From: Anthracocystis setariae
Lineage: Eukaryota > Basidiomycota > Ustilaginomycetes > Ustilaginales > Ustilaginaceae
DNA length: 64,000 nucleotides
NCBI GenBank assembly: GCA_928724745.1
Contig: CAKMXJ010000003.1
Location: forward strand, 124,001 to 188,000
Reading direction: 5' to 3'
Part shown: positions 11,771-22,689 of the stretch, piece by piece
How the letters are laid out: each line of letters opens with the position of its first letter
How positions within the stretch are numbered: position 1 is the stretch's first letter
Translations under genes and position numbers: made by a program
The notes under the pieces: generated by a model
What the model was told of the DNA's origin: nothing
Seen by the model: the letters and a program-made list of their open reading frames with translations, nothing else
The model's database searches: none

Positions 11771-12471
11771 GTAAGTACCTTGCTTTCAGAATCGCCTCAC
11801 CTTCGCCAATACCTTCCGCATCATCCCTCCCGTGTTCGACACATCGTTTCATCCTGCTTTTCGACATCGTCCTACCCGCCACTCTCCCCCACGGCCCATC
11901 ATGATACAATATCATGACAATGTGGACATCTTTTGCAACACACATCGACCATCACAGCTTGCGGTGGAGTTGCCTACGCCATCATCATAGACAGGACGCA
12001 TGGTTGGTGGTCGAGATGGTATTTACCTCGTCGTCATCGTTACTCTCACCCCGAAGCTCTGCTCTCATGGTCACGTCATCGTCAACCTTCGATTTGGATC
12101 TTTGTTGCCTATCGTTGCCCTCGATGATTATGCAACGTTGTTGATGCTCGGTCATGCCAAGTGTCGGTTGCTATCAGGAACAATCAACAGTCGGTCGGGG
12201 GACAGGCAAAGGAAGGTTAAATGCTGGCTTCTAGCTGGTGCCCCTCATCTATGACACCTCTGCTCATCAGCGACCAAGGCAGTCCAACGCCATCACACCT
12301 CGAGCACGCGCCAACCTTGTTTTCTTGTGCTCATCAGCCTGCGTCCAGCTAAATTAACCACTATAATCTTTCGCGGGAACGATCCGGGTTTCTTGGCGTC
12401 TCTTCTCCCATCGTTGCACCAAGTTCGACTTCTAACTCTTGTTTGATTCTTCTCTTCCGCACTCTCAACAG
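11771..12471 (+). other. Probable 5' UTR intron of the 14-3-3 gene
   Basis: A consensus donor GTAAGTAC at 11771 follows CAG G, and a pyrimidine-rich acceptor ending CTCAACAG lies at 12471, with a CTAAC branch-like site at about 12432. Splicing would join a CT-rich leader to a short leader 52 bases before the ATG. This is inferred from splice consensus only. Confidence 0.45.
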
Positions 12472-12522
12472 CTTCTTTAGTTTTTTCCATTCCTAGAACT
12501 CTGTTTCATACCCAACGTCAAA

Positions 12523-13514
12523 ATGCCGGAATCTCGTGAGGACTCTGTCTACCTTGCCAAGCTCGCCGAGCAGGCTGAGCGATACGAGGGTAAGTAAATA
12601 CAAATAGCCTCCTTCCTCGTGCTTTTCTCCTTGCTACCTTGCCCAGAAGGATCCAAGAATACGCTTGGGTCCTCGAACGGCGATTTCCGGAGCAAGCGAA
12701 ACTTCAGAAAGGTTGCTTCCAAAGCCTTGCAATTGTCGAATCAGTTTGAGCTGACAATCTTCTTGTTGCCCTCGCCTACCCGCTTTGGCCTGAAACAGAG
12801 ATGGTTGAGAACATGAAGCGCGTTGCTTCCTCCGACCAGGAGCTCACCGTTGAGGAGCGCAACCTTCTCTCTGTCGCTTACAAGAACGTCATTGGTGCCC
12901 GCCGCGCCTCGTGGCGTATCGTCTCCTCCATCGAGCAGAAGGAGGAATCCAAGGGTAACGAGACCCAGGTCTCGATGATCAAGACCTACCGCGAGAAGAT
13001 CGAGGCCGAGCTCGCCCAGATCTGCGAGGACATCCTTGACGTTTTGGACAAGCACCTCATCCCCTCGGCTGCCTCGGGCGAGAGCAAGGTCTTCTACCAC
13101 AAGATGAAGGGTGACTACCACCGTTACCTCGCCGAGTTCGCCACCGGAGACAAGCGCAAGGACTCCGCCGACAAGTCGCTCGAGGCTTACAAGGCTGCTT
13201 CGGATGTTGCGGTCACCGAGCTTCCCCCTACTCACCCCATCCGTCTCGGTCTTGCCCTCAACTTCTCGGTGTTCTACTACGAGATCTTGAACAGCCCCGA
13301 CCGTGCCTGCCACCTCGCCAAGCAGGCCTTCGACGATGCCATCGCTGAGCTCGACACCCTCTCTGAGGAGAGCTACAAGGACTCGACCCTGATCATGCAG
13401 CTCCTCCGTGACAACCTTACCCTCTGGACCTCGGACATGCAAGATTCGGAGAAGCCCGCCGAGGCCGCTGCCGCCGAGCCCGCTGCTGAGGCCAAGGGTG
13501 AGGAGGCTGCCTAA
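12523..13514 (+). CDS. BMH1: 14-3-3 protein (one intron)
   Basis: A 260-aa phosphoserine/phosphothreonine-binding adaptor of the 14-3-3 family that acts as a dimer in signalling. Exon 1 is 12523-12589 ([17 protein letters not shown] and on), exon 2 is 12799-13514; the 209-base intron has GTAAGT and CAG ends and splits a Glu codon. Family signatures are present: [16 protein letters not shown] (14-3-3 signature 1), [18 protein letters not shown] (signature 2), and the residues of the amphipathic groove including the conserved RY and Lys of helix 3. The tail after DMQD is acidic and Ala-rich, as is usual. This is probably the smut Pdc1/Bmh1 orthologue. Codon use is strongly biased, as in highly expressed genes. 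Confidence 0.96.
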
Positions 13515-14929
13515 ACGAGCAGAATACAATTTCAAAGAAAAAGCTTCTCTCGTCCCTCCTCCCTCCCTTGTTGCCATTAGCTGTCTTTTTTTTCGTTTCG
13601 TAGTTTCCCCACGTCATTTGGAGGCCGTCGCTTTCGTCTCGCATCTCTGCCGTCTCGATTGAGTCGGTCTGATGTGCACGTTGACAAGGAGCTGAGACGT
13701 TTGTCGCTAGCTTTTTTTTTGTTTTCGTCGCATGGCTGTCTTGATGAGGCGCGCCGGGGAAGGGAACTGTGGTGTACCTGTTGCTCAGGTTATGTTACCG
13801 AATATCCTTCCATTCGACGTCGTGCTATATCCAGAACATCTTCCAAAGTCTCTTTGTTGCGTTGCCCGAGTGTGAAGTGTGAGTGTGGAACTGCGTCTCA
13901 GCTTTGGCGCAGCCATGTCAATCTGTCCGTTGTGCTTTACAGGTGAAGTGCTTCCAGTTTGCTCTGTGGTTCTAGCATTCACGGGAGAAGTGTGACTAGG
14001 ATGCATGCTGGTCAACATGGTGCTTTTAGCATGGAGGATTTGTGCATTATTGGTGAAACGGAAAGATGAGGCGTGCGGGCGTGCTTGAGGCGGCTCAGCT
14101 CTGTCATGGCTTTCCTGAGAGTTGTCAACGATGCAAATTTGGATTCCAGCCTGAAGTGGTGGTCCTTCACGATCTCTTTACGATAGGCGATCTCAAATCT
14201 ATGTGGAAGATCGAGTTTCAGCATGCTTGTTCACGGACTATTGGATGGGTGAGTGGCCGTTGTCGAGCGCATGACGACAAGCACAACGACGAGGAGCAAG
14301 GCAATGAGGATTGGAAGAAAGCGAACCCCCCTCACGCGTGCACAGACCGACTGCAGCTGCAGTTTCCTCGGTGAATCCGAATTTGCCTCAAAAGAAGCCA
14401 AACCCCTTTCAGGACCGCGCTGCCCTCACTACTGAGAGAGGGAGCGTGCCTGTGTGTCGTCGGCGCATGACCTTGTGGAGCTGTCACAAAGTCACGCGTA
14501 GGCGAATAGCACAGCACAGCACAGCACAGCGCATTCTGCAGCATGGGCAAAGTGCGAATTGTTTGTTGAATTCTCCAGACCCTCCTCGCATGACCATCAT
14601 CTCCTTTCCCTTTGTCACCATCTCGGACAAGCCTAAGCTCTTTTAAGCGGTCTATTTGGCTCGACATTCTCGCGCCTCACTACAACGATAGCAGCATCAT
14701 CTTGGATCCACATAAGGGCTTTTGGTCACCGAACAGCGTTCGATTTCACACCACCAAAAACACCTCCACCTGCTTACCTGTTAGCAGCGACGCGATACTT
14801 TGCGTCTCTGCCTCGTCCCCTGGCAAGCCGCACATCCTCTTCCCTTCAAGACAGTACCCACTTAGGCTTCTCTCGCAGCTCGAAGCCTGTTGGACAACGA
14901 AAAGCAACCTCCACAGACGGGTGGTAAAG
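13515..14929. other. Spacer between 14-3-3 and AP-2 alpha
   Basis: It holds short T-runs in the 14-3-3 3' region and a small CAGCA repeat at about 14511-14529. The frame of the AP-2 gene is open upstream to a TTG at 14612, but there is no ATG before 14930. No gene is recognised. Confidence 0.5.
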
Positions 14930-17899
14930 ATGAGTTTGGCTGCCATGACGTCCAATTCGTCATCCTCCATGCGAGGATTGACGCAGTACATTGCCGATCT
15001 ACGAGCATGTCGTGTGCGCGAGCTGGAAGAGAGGCGGATCAACAAAGAGATGGCACACATCCGCACAAAGTTCAAGGAAGGCCAGCTGGATGGCTATCAA
15101 AAGAAGAAGTATCTTTCCAAGATCGTCTTCACCTACATTCTTGGCTACCAGGTCGATATCGGACACATGGAAGCTGTCAACTTGATCGCGAGCAACAAGT
15201 ACTCTGAAAAGCAGATCGGCTACCTCGCCATCACACTGCTGATGCACGAGAATTCGGATCTGGTTCGACTCGTCGTCAACTCTATCCGCAAAGATCTCGA
15301 TGAGATCAACGAGGTCAACAATTGCCTGGCGCTCCATGCCATCGCCAACATCGGTGGCAAAGAGATGGCTGAAGCTCTGGCTAGCGATGTGCATCGCCTC
15401 CTCATCTCGCCAACATCAAGAAGCTTCGTCAAGAAGAAAGCAGCATTGACCCTCCTCCGTCTCTACCGCAAGCACCCTGAAGTGATTCCTGCCGATGAAT
15501 GGGCATCGCGCATCATCGCCATCATGGATGACGAGAACCTCGGTGTTGCCCTTGCAGTGACGAGTTTGGTGTTGGCCATGGCACAGGACCACTCGGACGC
15601 ATTCGCAAGCTCTTATCAGAAAGCAGTGCTGCGAATGCACAAGATCGTGGTGGAGAACGAGTTCACCGCCGAATACGTCTACTACAAGGTCCCCATCCCA
15701 TGGCTCCAGGTCAAACTGCTGCGTTTAATGCAGTACTACCCTGCGCCAGAGAATCCGACCATCCGACGCACCATCGACACGGTGCTCGAGACCATCGTCA
15801 ACAATTCGCAAGACAGCCCAAAGAACGTGCAGCACAACAACGCGCAGAATGCCGTCCTCTTCGAGGCGATCAACCTTGCCATCCAACTCGATACCGAGTC
15901 GCCTGTCGTAGCAAAGGCTGCGGTCTTGCTTGGCCGATTCATCCTGTCGCGCGAAACAAACGTACGCTACCTCGGTCTCGACACCATGGCGCATCTCGCG
16001 GCGTGCGCGGAAAGCCTAGAACCCATCAAGATGCATCAAAACACCATCATCCTTTCGCTTCGGGACAAAGACATCTCGGTGCGCCGCAGAGGTGTCGACT
16101 TACTGTACAGCATGTGTGACGTGACCAACGCCAAGGTCATCGTCTCGGAGCTGCTCAAGTACATGCAAGTCGCAGACTATGCGCTGCGAGAAGAGATGGT
16201 GCTCAAGATTGCTATCCTGACAGAAAAGTTTGCCACCGAGTACAGCTGGTACGTTGACACGATCTTGCAGCTGATCAGCTCGGCAGGTGACCACGTGAGC
16301 GAGGAAGTGTGGTACCGTGTCATCCAGATCGTTGTCAACAACGAAGATGTGCAAGAATACGCCGCTACCAAGGTGCTCGAGCACCTCAAATCGTCCACTT
16401 GCCACGAGAACATGATCAAGGTCGGTGGCTACATCCTCGGAGAGTTCGGCCACCTCATTGCCAACAATCCAGGAGCGAGCCCGATCGAGCAGTTCCACAC
16501 GCTTCATTCGCGATCGCACCTGTGCTCGCAATCCACACGCGCACTGTTGCTGTCAACGTACGTCAAGTGGCTCAACCTCTTTCCCGAGATTCGCGAACAG
16601 ATCCTGTACGTTCTCAACAGATACAAGCATGTGCTCGATGCTGAGCTGCAGCAGAGGGCATGCGAGTACGTTGCGTTGGCAGAGATGCCCAACGATGACC
16701 TGCTGCAGGCAGTGTGCGACGAGATGCCGCCGTTTGCCGAGAGATCATCCTTACTGCTGAGTCGTCTTCACAAGAAGCACACGGACACCGAGGATAAGAG
16801 GACGTGGATCATTGGTGGCAAGGACACCAACCGAGGACGAGAACAGGCTAGACTGGAGAGTCTGAAGAAGGGTAAGGCGAACGGTGGAGCTATGCCTACC
16901 GGTGCTGCTGGCCAAGTCATTCCGGCTGGCCATCGAAGTGAAGCGGTCACAGCGGATTTCATGCGCAATGACGGCACCGACGCGGACAACGTCCTCGCAG
17001 CTCTGGAAGGGTTGGATATGAACACATCCAACGCAGGCCTCGAGGATGCCGGCCTCCTCTCGGACCAACCGCTGATCGGTGACGAAGCATCACCCATCAC
17101 CTCGAAAGCCACGACTCCCATCACGCCCACCGCTCCACTTTTGCTGAGCGCAGGGACGGACAAATTCTTCCAACGCCTGTGCTTTGCGCCCGAGGGCGTT
17201 CTCTACGAAGACTCGCAGATCCAGATCGGCGTCAAGACGGAATACCACAACTCTCAGGGCGTGCTCAAGCTGTACTTTGGCAACAAGATCTCGGTCAACT
17301 TGTCATCGTTCACCGTCACCGTTCGGTCGCAACAGGATGGGCTCCACTCGGTCGTCCCGCATATCCCTAGCAGCACGTTGGGAGCCATGACGCAGACTCA
17401 GGCCGAAGTGTACGTGACGTGTCGAGACTTGTTCACGCAACCTCCGATCGTCGAGGTGTCGTACCTAGCAGGGTCGCTGCAGGAGGTGCGGCTGAGATTG
17501 CCGACGTTGATAACAAAGTTTATCGAGCCGGTCCGGTTGGAGGCGACCGACTTTTTCGGTCGGTGGAAGCAGATCGGTGGGGCGCCGAGGGAGGCGCAGA
17601 GGATTTTCGAGTTTAAGCTGAATGCTGCGGGCGAGGTGGATGTGGTGAGGCAGAGGAGGATCATCGAGGGGGCCAGGTTGCAGGTGTTGGAGCGAGTGGA
17701 TCCGAATGAGGGGAATACGGTTGCAGCGGGGGTGTTGTGTATGGAGAGTGCAGGCAAGGTGGGTTGTTTGGTTAGGTTGGAGCCCAACAAGACGGCAAGG
17801 CAGGCGAGGTTAACGGTGAGGACGACTAATGATCTGGTCAGTGCCGAGCTGTTGAGGATACTGGTGACTGTGCTGAGCAGCGAAGGGCAGAAGCTTTAG
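14930..17899 (+). CDS. APL3: AP-2 complex subunit alpha (alpha-adaptin)
   Basis: A 989-aa large subunit of the AP-2 clathrin adaptor, which binds PtdIns(4,5)P2 and cargo at the plasma membrane during endocytosis. The N-terminus MRGLTQYIADLRACR and the block with FKEGQLDGYQKKKYLSKIVF carry the Lys residues known to bind phosphoinositide. The trunk of HEAT-like repeats runs to about residue 610 (YILGYQVDIGHMEAVNLI, VYYKVPIPWLQVKLLRL). A Gly/Ala-rich hinge follows (about 620-735). The appendage (about 740-989) has the sandwich and platform subdomains (FFQRLCFAPEGVLYEDSQIQ; FFGRWKQIGG). The first ATG of the frame is used; two further Met residues within the first 20 codons are possible starts. 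Length fits the family (about 940-1020). Intronless. Confidence 0.95.
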   Translation: MSLAAMTSNSSSSMRGLTQYIADLRACRVRELEERRINKEMAHIRTKFKEGQLDGYQKKKYLSKIVFTYILGYQVDIGHMEAVNLIASNKYSEKQIGYLAITLLMHENSDLVRLVVNSIRKDLDEINEVNNCLALHAIANIGGKEMAEALASDVHRLLISPTSRSFVKKKAALTLLRLYRKHPEVIPADEWASRIIAIMDDENLGVALAVTSLVLAMAQDHSDAFASSYQKAVLRMHKIVVENEFTAEYVYYKVPIPWLQVKLLRLMQYYPAPENPTIRRTIDTVLETIVNNSQDSPKNVQHNNAQNAVLFEAINLAIQLDTESPVVAKAAVLLGRFILSRETNVRYLGLDTMAHLAACAESLEPIKMHQNTIILSLRDKDISVRRRGVDLLYSMCDVTNAKVIVSELLKYMQVADYALREEMVLKIAILTEKFATEYSWYVDTILQLISSAGDHVSEEVWYRVIQIVVNNEDVQEYAATKVLEHLKSSTCHENMIKVGGYILGEFGHLIANNPGASPIEQFHTLHSRSHLCSQSTRALLLSTYVKWLNLFPEIREQILYVLNRYKHVLDAELQQRACEYVALAEMPNDDLLQAVCDEMPPFAERSSLLLSRLHKKHTDTEDKRTWIIGGKDTNRGREQARLESLKKGKANGGAMPTGAAGQVIPAGHRSEAVTADFMRNDGTDADNVLAALEGLDMNTSNAGLEDAGLLSDQPLIGDEASPITSKATTPITPTAPLLLSAGTDKFFQRLCFAPEGVLYEDSQIQIGVKTEYHNSQGVLKLYFGNKISVNLSSFTVTVRSQQDGLHSVVPHIPSSTLGAMTQTQAEVYVTCRDLFTQPPIVEVSYLAGSLQEVRLRLPTLITKFIEPVRLEATDFFGRWKQIGGAPREAQRIFEFKLNAAGEVDVVRQRRIIEGARLQVLERVDPNEGNTVAAGVLCMESAGKVGCLVRLEPNKTARQARLTVRTTNDLVSAELLRILVTVLSSEGQKL

Positions 17900-18584
17900 A
17901 CGTGGTGTAGAAGGCAGTTGGGTGGGGAATCCGAGTAAGTATGTGTGAAATTATGCGGCGCAACAGGCGATGGTTTCGGCTGATCCGATCATGATGTCGA
18001 CCGCATACGGCACACACGCATATATAAATCAATCCGACTTAGCCATCCAGCCAAAATTATTGACTGTCATGCACATCAAATGATGAAGGATAAGCGTGAG
18101 GGAGTAGAAACATGTTGGATGTTGTGCCGAGCCGTAGTATTCTGAGGACGGAATGGAAACATTGAGCTTGGTGAATTGGTATTGATCGGGGAGGGAGGTC
18201 AAGTTGAGCTGGATTGAGCCGCAAAGAGAAATGGCGCTTAAATTGGGGGGGAGGAGGGGGTTGGTGGTGGTTGTAGTTGGCTGCAGCTCAACGAAATAAT
18301 TTCACGTCACTCAGCGGCCACGCACACACGACACTCGAGTTTGGTTGGGGGGGGGGGAAGGGGGGAAAGGTGATTTTTCAACTCCACTTTTAGAAATGCG
18401 AAATCACACTTTCGCATTCACCACCATCATACTGAACGCCTCCGATCGCGTCGCATCGCATCTCATCGTATCGTATCGTATCGCAGAGCGTTGATAGCTG
18501 ACGAGTTGACGATTTGGACTGACCGGTGGATAAGGTGTGGTTGTTATTGAAGCGGGGTAGCTGAAAAAAACACACACACACACG
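17900..18584. promoter_or_regulatory. Spacer and promoter region of the CCHC gene
   Basis: It contains a TATA-like TATATAAATC at 18021, G-rich runs at 18245-18260 and 18344-18368 that could form G-quadruplexes, a TCGTA/TCGCA pentamer repeat at about 18440-18485, and a short CA run just before the ATG. No gene is seen. Confidence 0.45.
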
Positions 18585-19254
18585 ATGTTCCGCAAGAAGG
18601 GTTGCTATGTGTAAGTCCACCCGCCCTTCCCCCCGCACACACACGCTCTCCACGCTAATCTCTGGTCGCACGCACCCTTATTTTCGCCGTTATCAAACAG
18701 TTGTGGGCAGTTGGGTCATCTGGCCAACAACTGTTCATCCACCGAACGAAAGTGCTACAATTGTCAGCAACCAGGTCACGAATCGTCGGCGTGTGCTGAA
18801 CCTCGAACCACCGAAACCAAACAATGCTACAATTGCGGTGGAAAGGGTCACATTAAAGCCGACTGTCCCACCGAGATCGTTAAGGAATGCTACGGTTGTG
18901 GCGGTAAAGGTCACGTCAAAGCAGATTGTCCAACGATGCGTATTCAATCTGCTACCACCAGCGGCGTTCGATGCAGGAGATGCAACGGTCCAAACCACTT
19001 TGCTAGGGACTGCAAAGCTTCCCTCCCCACCACCCCTAGCGGCTCTGGAAGGAAACCCAAATCATGCTACTCCTGCAATACCATCGGTCACGTAAGTACC
19101 CACCCCCCCATACACACACACGCATAGTCCCCTCCCCCAACTAATCGAAAAACATAATTGCATCCACAAACAGATCGCTAAGGATTGCCCTAACAATCAC
19201 CAGACCATGGCAGAGGCTCCCGCAACCAACCCAGCAGCCGCCCTCACCGCCTAA
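18585..19254 (+). CDS. GIS2: CCHC zinc-knuckle nucleic-acid-binding protein (CNBP/Gis2 type)
   Basis: A 165-aa protein assembled from three exons: 18585-18610, 18701-19091 and 19174-19254. Donors are GTAAGT and acceptors CAG in both introns. It consists almost only of six zinc knuckles of the form C-x2-C-x4-H-x4-C: CYVCGQLGHLANNC, CYNCQQPGHESSAC, CYNCGGKGHIKADC, CYGCGGKGHVKADC, CRRCNGPNHFARDC and CYSCNTIGHIAKDC. The first and the last are each split by an intron, which strongly supports the model because splicing rebuilds exact knuckles. Family members (yeast Gis2, animal CNBP) bind single-stranded nucleic acid and mRNAs and affect translation. The first coding exon is only 26 bases. The tail is Ala/Pro-rich. 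Confidence 0.93.
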
Positions 19255-19712
19255 AGCTTCCACAACTCTTCTCAACCAAACCAAACTAACCCCCCGGGCT
19301 TCATGCAGCAATTCAATTCTCTCAAACGCTCCTTCTTTACCCTCCGTTCCCCCCCCCTCACCCCCAAAGTGTCTATGATCAAGCTCGGTCAAACCCGCTT
19401 TTTTCGTCAATTTCTCCGATGCAAAGCTCCCGCAGGCCGCTCCACGCACAAAGGTGGTTTGCATGTGAATCTGACTTGAGAATTGGATGTGCAATGCGAC
19501 GCAGTTCAAGGTGAGACGACATGGAAGTTAGGGCTACAGGTTTTGGCATGGGCGCCGTGGATGCAAGAACGAGGTCTAAGGCTACAGTTTGAAAGAGAGC
19601 GGGGAGGGGGGGGCAGAAAGGAACAAGATGTCTGTGTTTGCTCGGTTTGAGCAAGGGTATAGATTGCTGGGATGTAGACGGTTACACCACTTTCAGCCAT
19701 CCACGTCTGGGG
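19255..19712. other. Convergent spacer CCHC gene / disordered protein gene
   Basis: A region between two stop codons with C-rich stretches and a G-run at about 19600. Nothing else is seen. Confidence 0.45.
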
Positions 19713-20867
19713 TTAAAAGACGGAGGCTAGGTGCGAAGTTGAAAAACCGGACCAGCAAAGATTGGTTGGCGTCGTCAGGGTTGGTTTGGCTTGAGGTGGT
19801 GCGATGGCTCGTGACATGAGGCCCGAGTTGCGCAAACGTTGAGGCGAGGGGGGCTGGACCACCAGGGTGGGAGGGCTAGCTTCGCCAATAATGGAAGCCA
19901 GGGCGGAGGGAGACGAAGAGGGAGTGTCGATGGAGCCTAGATGGGACGAGGTCGACAACGAAGTGTTGGTCAAGGCTGGCGAAGCCAAGTCGAACCCGAG
20001 CACAGAGCGAGGAGAAGACAGTGGGGTGCTGAAAGGCTCGTACCTGCTGTTCGCGGCAGCGCTGGACGAGAATGGCAATCCGCCAAATGCGGGCTGTGCA
20101 AAATGATTTCGCAGAGGAGTGGTGGGCGCACTGTGGCTGAGCTGAGTGACAGCGTGGTGAGACTGTTGCGTCAGATACTGCTGCACGTCAGCAGCGCCAT
20201 CGTTCTGCGAAGATTGCTGGGTGAGGACAGCTACGAGGGCTTCGCGTTCACGACGGCGAGCAAGCCTCTTTCGCTTCTCTTGAGACATACGAGCGCGGCC
20301 CTTCTTCTTGGTTCCCTCTGCTTCAGTGCTTGAGAAGCACGATTCAGCGGGAGACACGGGCGAGGAGAGCGCAGGAGACAGGGGGGCAGTGAGACAGCCA
20401 CGCATCGATAGCAGTGCGGCCTCTTGAGGCTGGTTGACAGCGGTGGAGATGCGAAGACCGCGGTTAAGGCATGGCTCTTCGAGGACATCAAGAGCAGCCT
20501 TGACGGCGGTCTGAGCAGTGTGCATCTCGAGCGAATGGTAGTCATCCTGGTAATCATCCATAGACTTGGAGCGCTGGACGATAGGAGCAGGGCTTGGGTT
20601 CGTGCGCAAGTCAAAGTCTTCGAGACCGGCGACACCAAGCGCGTTGTTCACGGGCGTCCATGGGGAGATTGGACTGTGAGCCGAAACTGGCGAAGTTGCC
20701 AAGTCGGTTTCGTCGAGCGACGCGAGAGAAACGTCGAGGAGGAGCGATAGCACGTTGAGCTCCACTTCGGCATCGGTTGTGGGGACCGAGTTTGTGATCA
20801 TGCGACGTGCCCAGATGGATGAAGCGGCAGGGCCAGGAACAGGAAGGGGTTGAGAGGTGAAAGACAT
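19713..20867 (-). CDS. Disordered Ser/Pro-rich protein of unknown function
   Basis: I do not recognise this 384-aa protein. The start is the only plausible ATG, soon followed by SSIWARRMITNSVPTT. Visible features: an N-terminal Leu-rich helix (35-55), an FDLRTNPSP segment, a Ser/Pro-rich middle (155-185), then a highly basic helix (187-213, KKKGRARMSQEKRKRLARRR) that can be a nuclear localisation signal or nucleic-acid-contacting helix, and a Ser/Thr/Pro-rich C-terminus. The spacing of basic residues recalls a bZIP basic region, but no leucine zipper follows. A transcription or RNA-related regulator is possible but only inferred. A 3' intron could alter the last part, since the C-terminal codons look unconstrained. 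Confidence 0.6.
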   Translation of the reverse strand: MSFTSQPLPVPGPAASSIWARRMITNSVPTTDAEVELNVLSLLLDVSLASLDETDLATSPVSAHSPISPWTPVNNALGVAGLEDFDLRTNPSPAPIVQRSKSMDDYQDDYHSLEMHTAQTAVKAALDVLEEPCLNRGLRISTAVNQPQEAALLSMRGCLTAPLSPALSSPVSPAESCFSSTEAEGTKKKGRARMSQEKRKRLARRREREALVAVLTQQSSQNDGAADVQQYLTQQSHHAVTQLSHSAPTTPLRNHFAQPAFGGLPFSSSAAANSRYEPFSTPLSSPRSVLGFDLASPALTNTSLSTSSHLGSIDTPSSSPSALASIIGEASPPTLVVQPPSPQRLRNSGLMSRAIAPPQAKPTLTTPTNLCWSGFSTSHLASVF

Positions 20868-22272
20868 GGTTGGAACGCGTGCTTGGCAGAAGAGCCGATG
20901 GAAGACGCAAACAAGGGTGCTGAAGGAGCGATCAAGATGGAAAGCGGATTAGACGATGAAGCGGGTTGATGAGAGATGCTGTTGTATGGATGCTAGGATG
21001 CCAGCTAGTTGGTTTTGCAGTTGAGAATGACCGAGAAAGTTGAAAAGAATGTGTTTGTCGCGAAAACTGGAGCTGAGTCAAGTGAAGGTGGAAACAGACA
21101 GTAGCTGAGAGCGTATCAAGCGGTGACAACAAGAGCAAGATGGGATGGAAGGGGGAGGAGCTAGGACGTGGGAATGGAAAGAAGAGAGGGGAGCAGAAGC
21201 AATGTTGGAGGTAGGGGAGGGACGTGTGATAGAGAGGGGAAGACGAGTCGACGTCATGCGATAGGAGGGATACATATATGTCGTTTCACTCGAGATAGGC
21301 GTAGCCATGATTGACAGACAGGGCTGCAGGATGCAGGCTTGGCTAACAGCGGGCTTGCAAGGGGGGACAGAAGGCTAGTTGAAGCCACCTGATGGCTTCG
21401 GCAAGGCGAGCTCTGCCTCAAGCAGAAACTTGAGCATCAGTAGTCTAGCTGGCTGGGCACAAGCAACGGGTCGCTGCTCCGAGACGAGACCAAAGAGGCA
21501 AGTATAGTACTGCATAGTAGTATAAGTTGTTTTGTACGTGCATGCTCAACCCGATGGTACACATCTACCGACCGCGAAGCGTCCGAGACGGCGGCATCAC
21601 TAGGCAGCTTTGGATTGACAGCAGAGGCAGCCATGAAAGTGGAGCAGCAGAAGCACACCGACTCGCAGCTGAGAGAGTGAGGCGACAATGCCTATGCATG
21701 CCAATCGTCTCGGACACTCGGGCGTCGAGTTGCGTCGGGTCTCGAGTTTCTACGGCGATGATCATTTACACAAGTCACGTACTGCATTGCACTGCACTGC
21801 ACTGCTTAAAAGTGTACTCTCTGTACTTTGCGCCTGTCGAAGCAACTCGGCTAGAACTGTCGCCCGCCAGTCAAGACGCGTGCCAGCGCCAGTTTTTTTT
21901 TTTGTTTTTGGCTGCTCCTAGAAATACGGAAGATGCGCGTGTCTGCAGGGATCTCGGAGCAGCCGCCTCAAATACTGGCTTTGCCCCTCTCGCACGCCTG
22001 TGAGTCGCCTGTTGGTCTCACTTTGTGCGCCTCGACCTTTTAAAACAACTGCGATAGCATCGGTCCATTCCATCTTGCTTGATCAGTGGTCGGCTTGAAC
22101 CACCATTTCTTGCTTTGCTTCCGCTATCGTCACACGTGATGGTTGCAAATGCAATGAGTTGGGACTGTTGGGATTTGCATCGATCCAAGTCGTTCAGATG
22201 TGGCACCTGCAGCACCGCTTCGGCATTTCTGCTGCATCTCGGAGACCCTGTTCCCCAGCGCTACCCTCTGGT

Positions 22273-22300
22273 TGCTTTGCTTGCTTTGCTTGCTTTGCTT
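22273..22300. repeat. GCTTTGCTT tandem repeat
   Basis: About three copies of a nine-base unit, in non-coding DNA. It explains the Leu-Ala-Leu-Leu look of a spurious translation there. Confidence 0.8.
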
Positions 22301-22689
22301 GTCCTCAACTCCGCCCGTTCAATCGTGGCATTCATTGGATCGACAGAGCAACGCCCGCTGCCTCTCGCTTCGACGTCTGCAACGTCTGCCTTGCAGAACA
22401 TGGTTCAGAGTGCGTGCGTGCGTGGACTGCCTGCAATCTCACTGCATTCCCACCTCTCCCTCGTGGCAAGCCTTCCGCGTACATCCGTTGGCTCGTCGTG
22501 TTTCTTCCTCTGGCCTGTGCACGCTTCAACATGTAGAGGCTCGGAATGTCGAGTCCGGATGCCTGTGATTCGGCGTCGGTGTCGGTCGCAGCACACCATG
22601 CGGTGTATCTGTACAGTATTTCGTTTCGAATTCAGAAGGAAAAGAAGCGAAAATCAGCAAGAAAACAAGGTAACGAATATGAAGCAATC

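Larger units (their letters stand above)
9484..12522. other. Long spacer and leader upstream of the 14-3-3 gene
   Basis: Three kilobases without a supportable gene. It contains a GC-rich hairpin (10079-10106), ACTGTAC words (9601-9609, 10635-10644, 10719-10740, 10928-10939), a short GA repeat near 10900, a compound tetranucleotide repeat (11498-11638), and a probable 5' UTR intron (11771-12471). The CT-rich sequence from about 11640 is probably the 14-3-3 promoter and first non-coding exon. Confidence 0.5.

Noticed and set aside
12741..13577. A 278-codon antisense frame opposite 14-3-3
   Set aside because: Shadow of the highly biased 14-3-3 coding sequence.
14612..14929. N-terminal extension of AP-2 alpha
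   Set aside because: The frame is open but has no ATG before 14930, and alpha-adaptins start near the MRGLTQYI motif.
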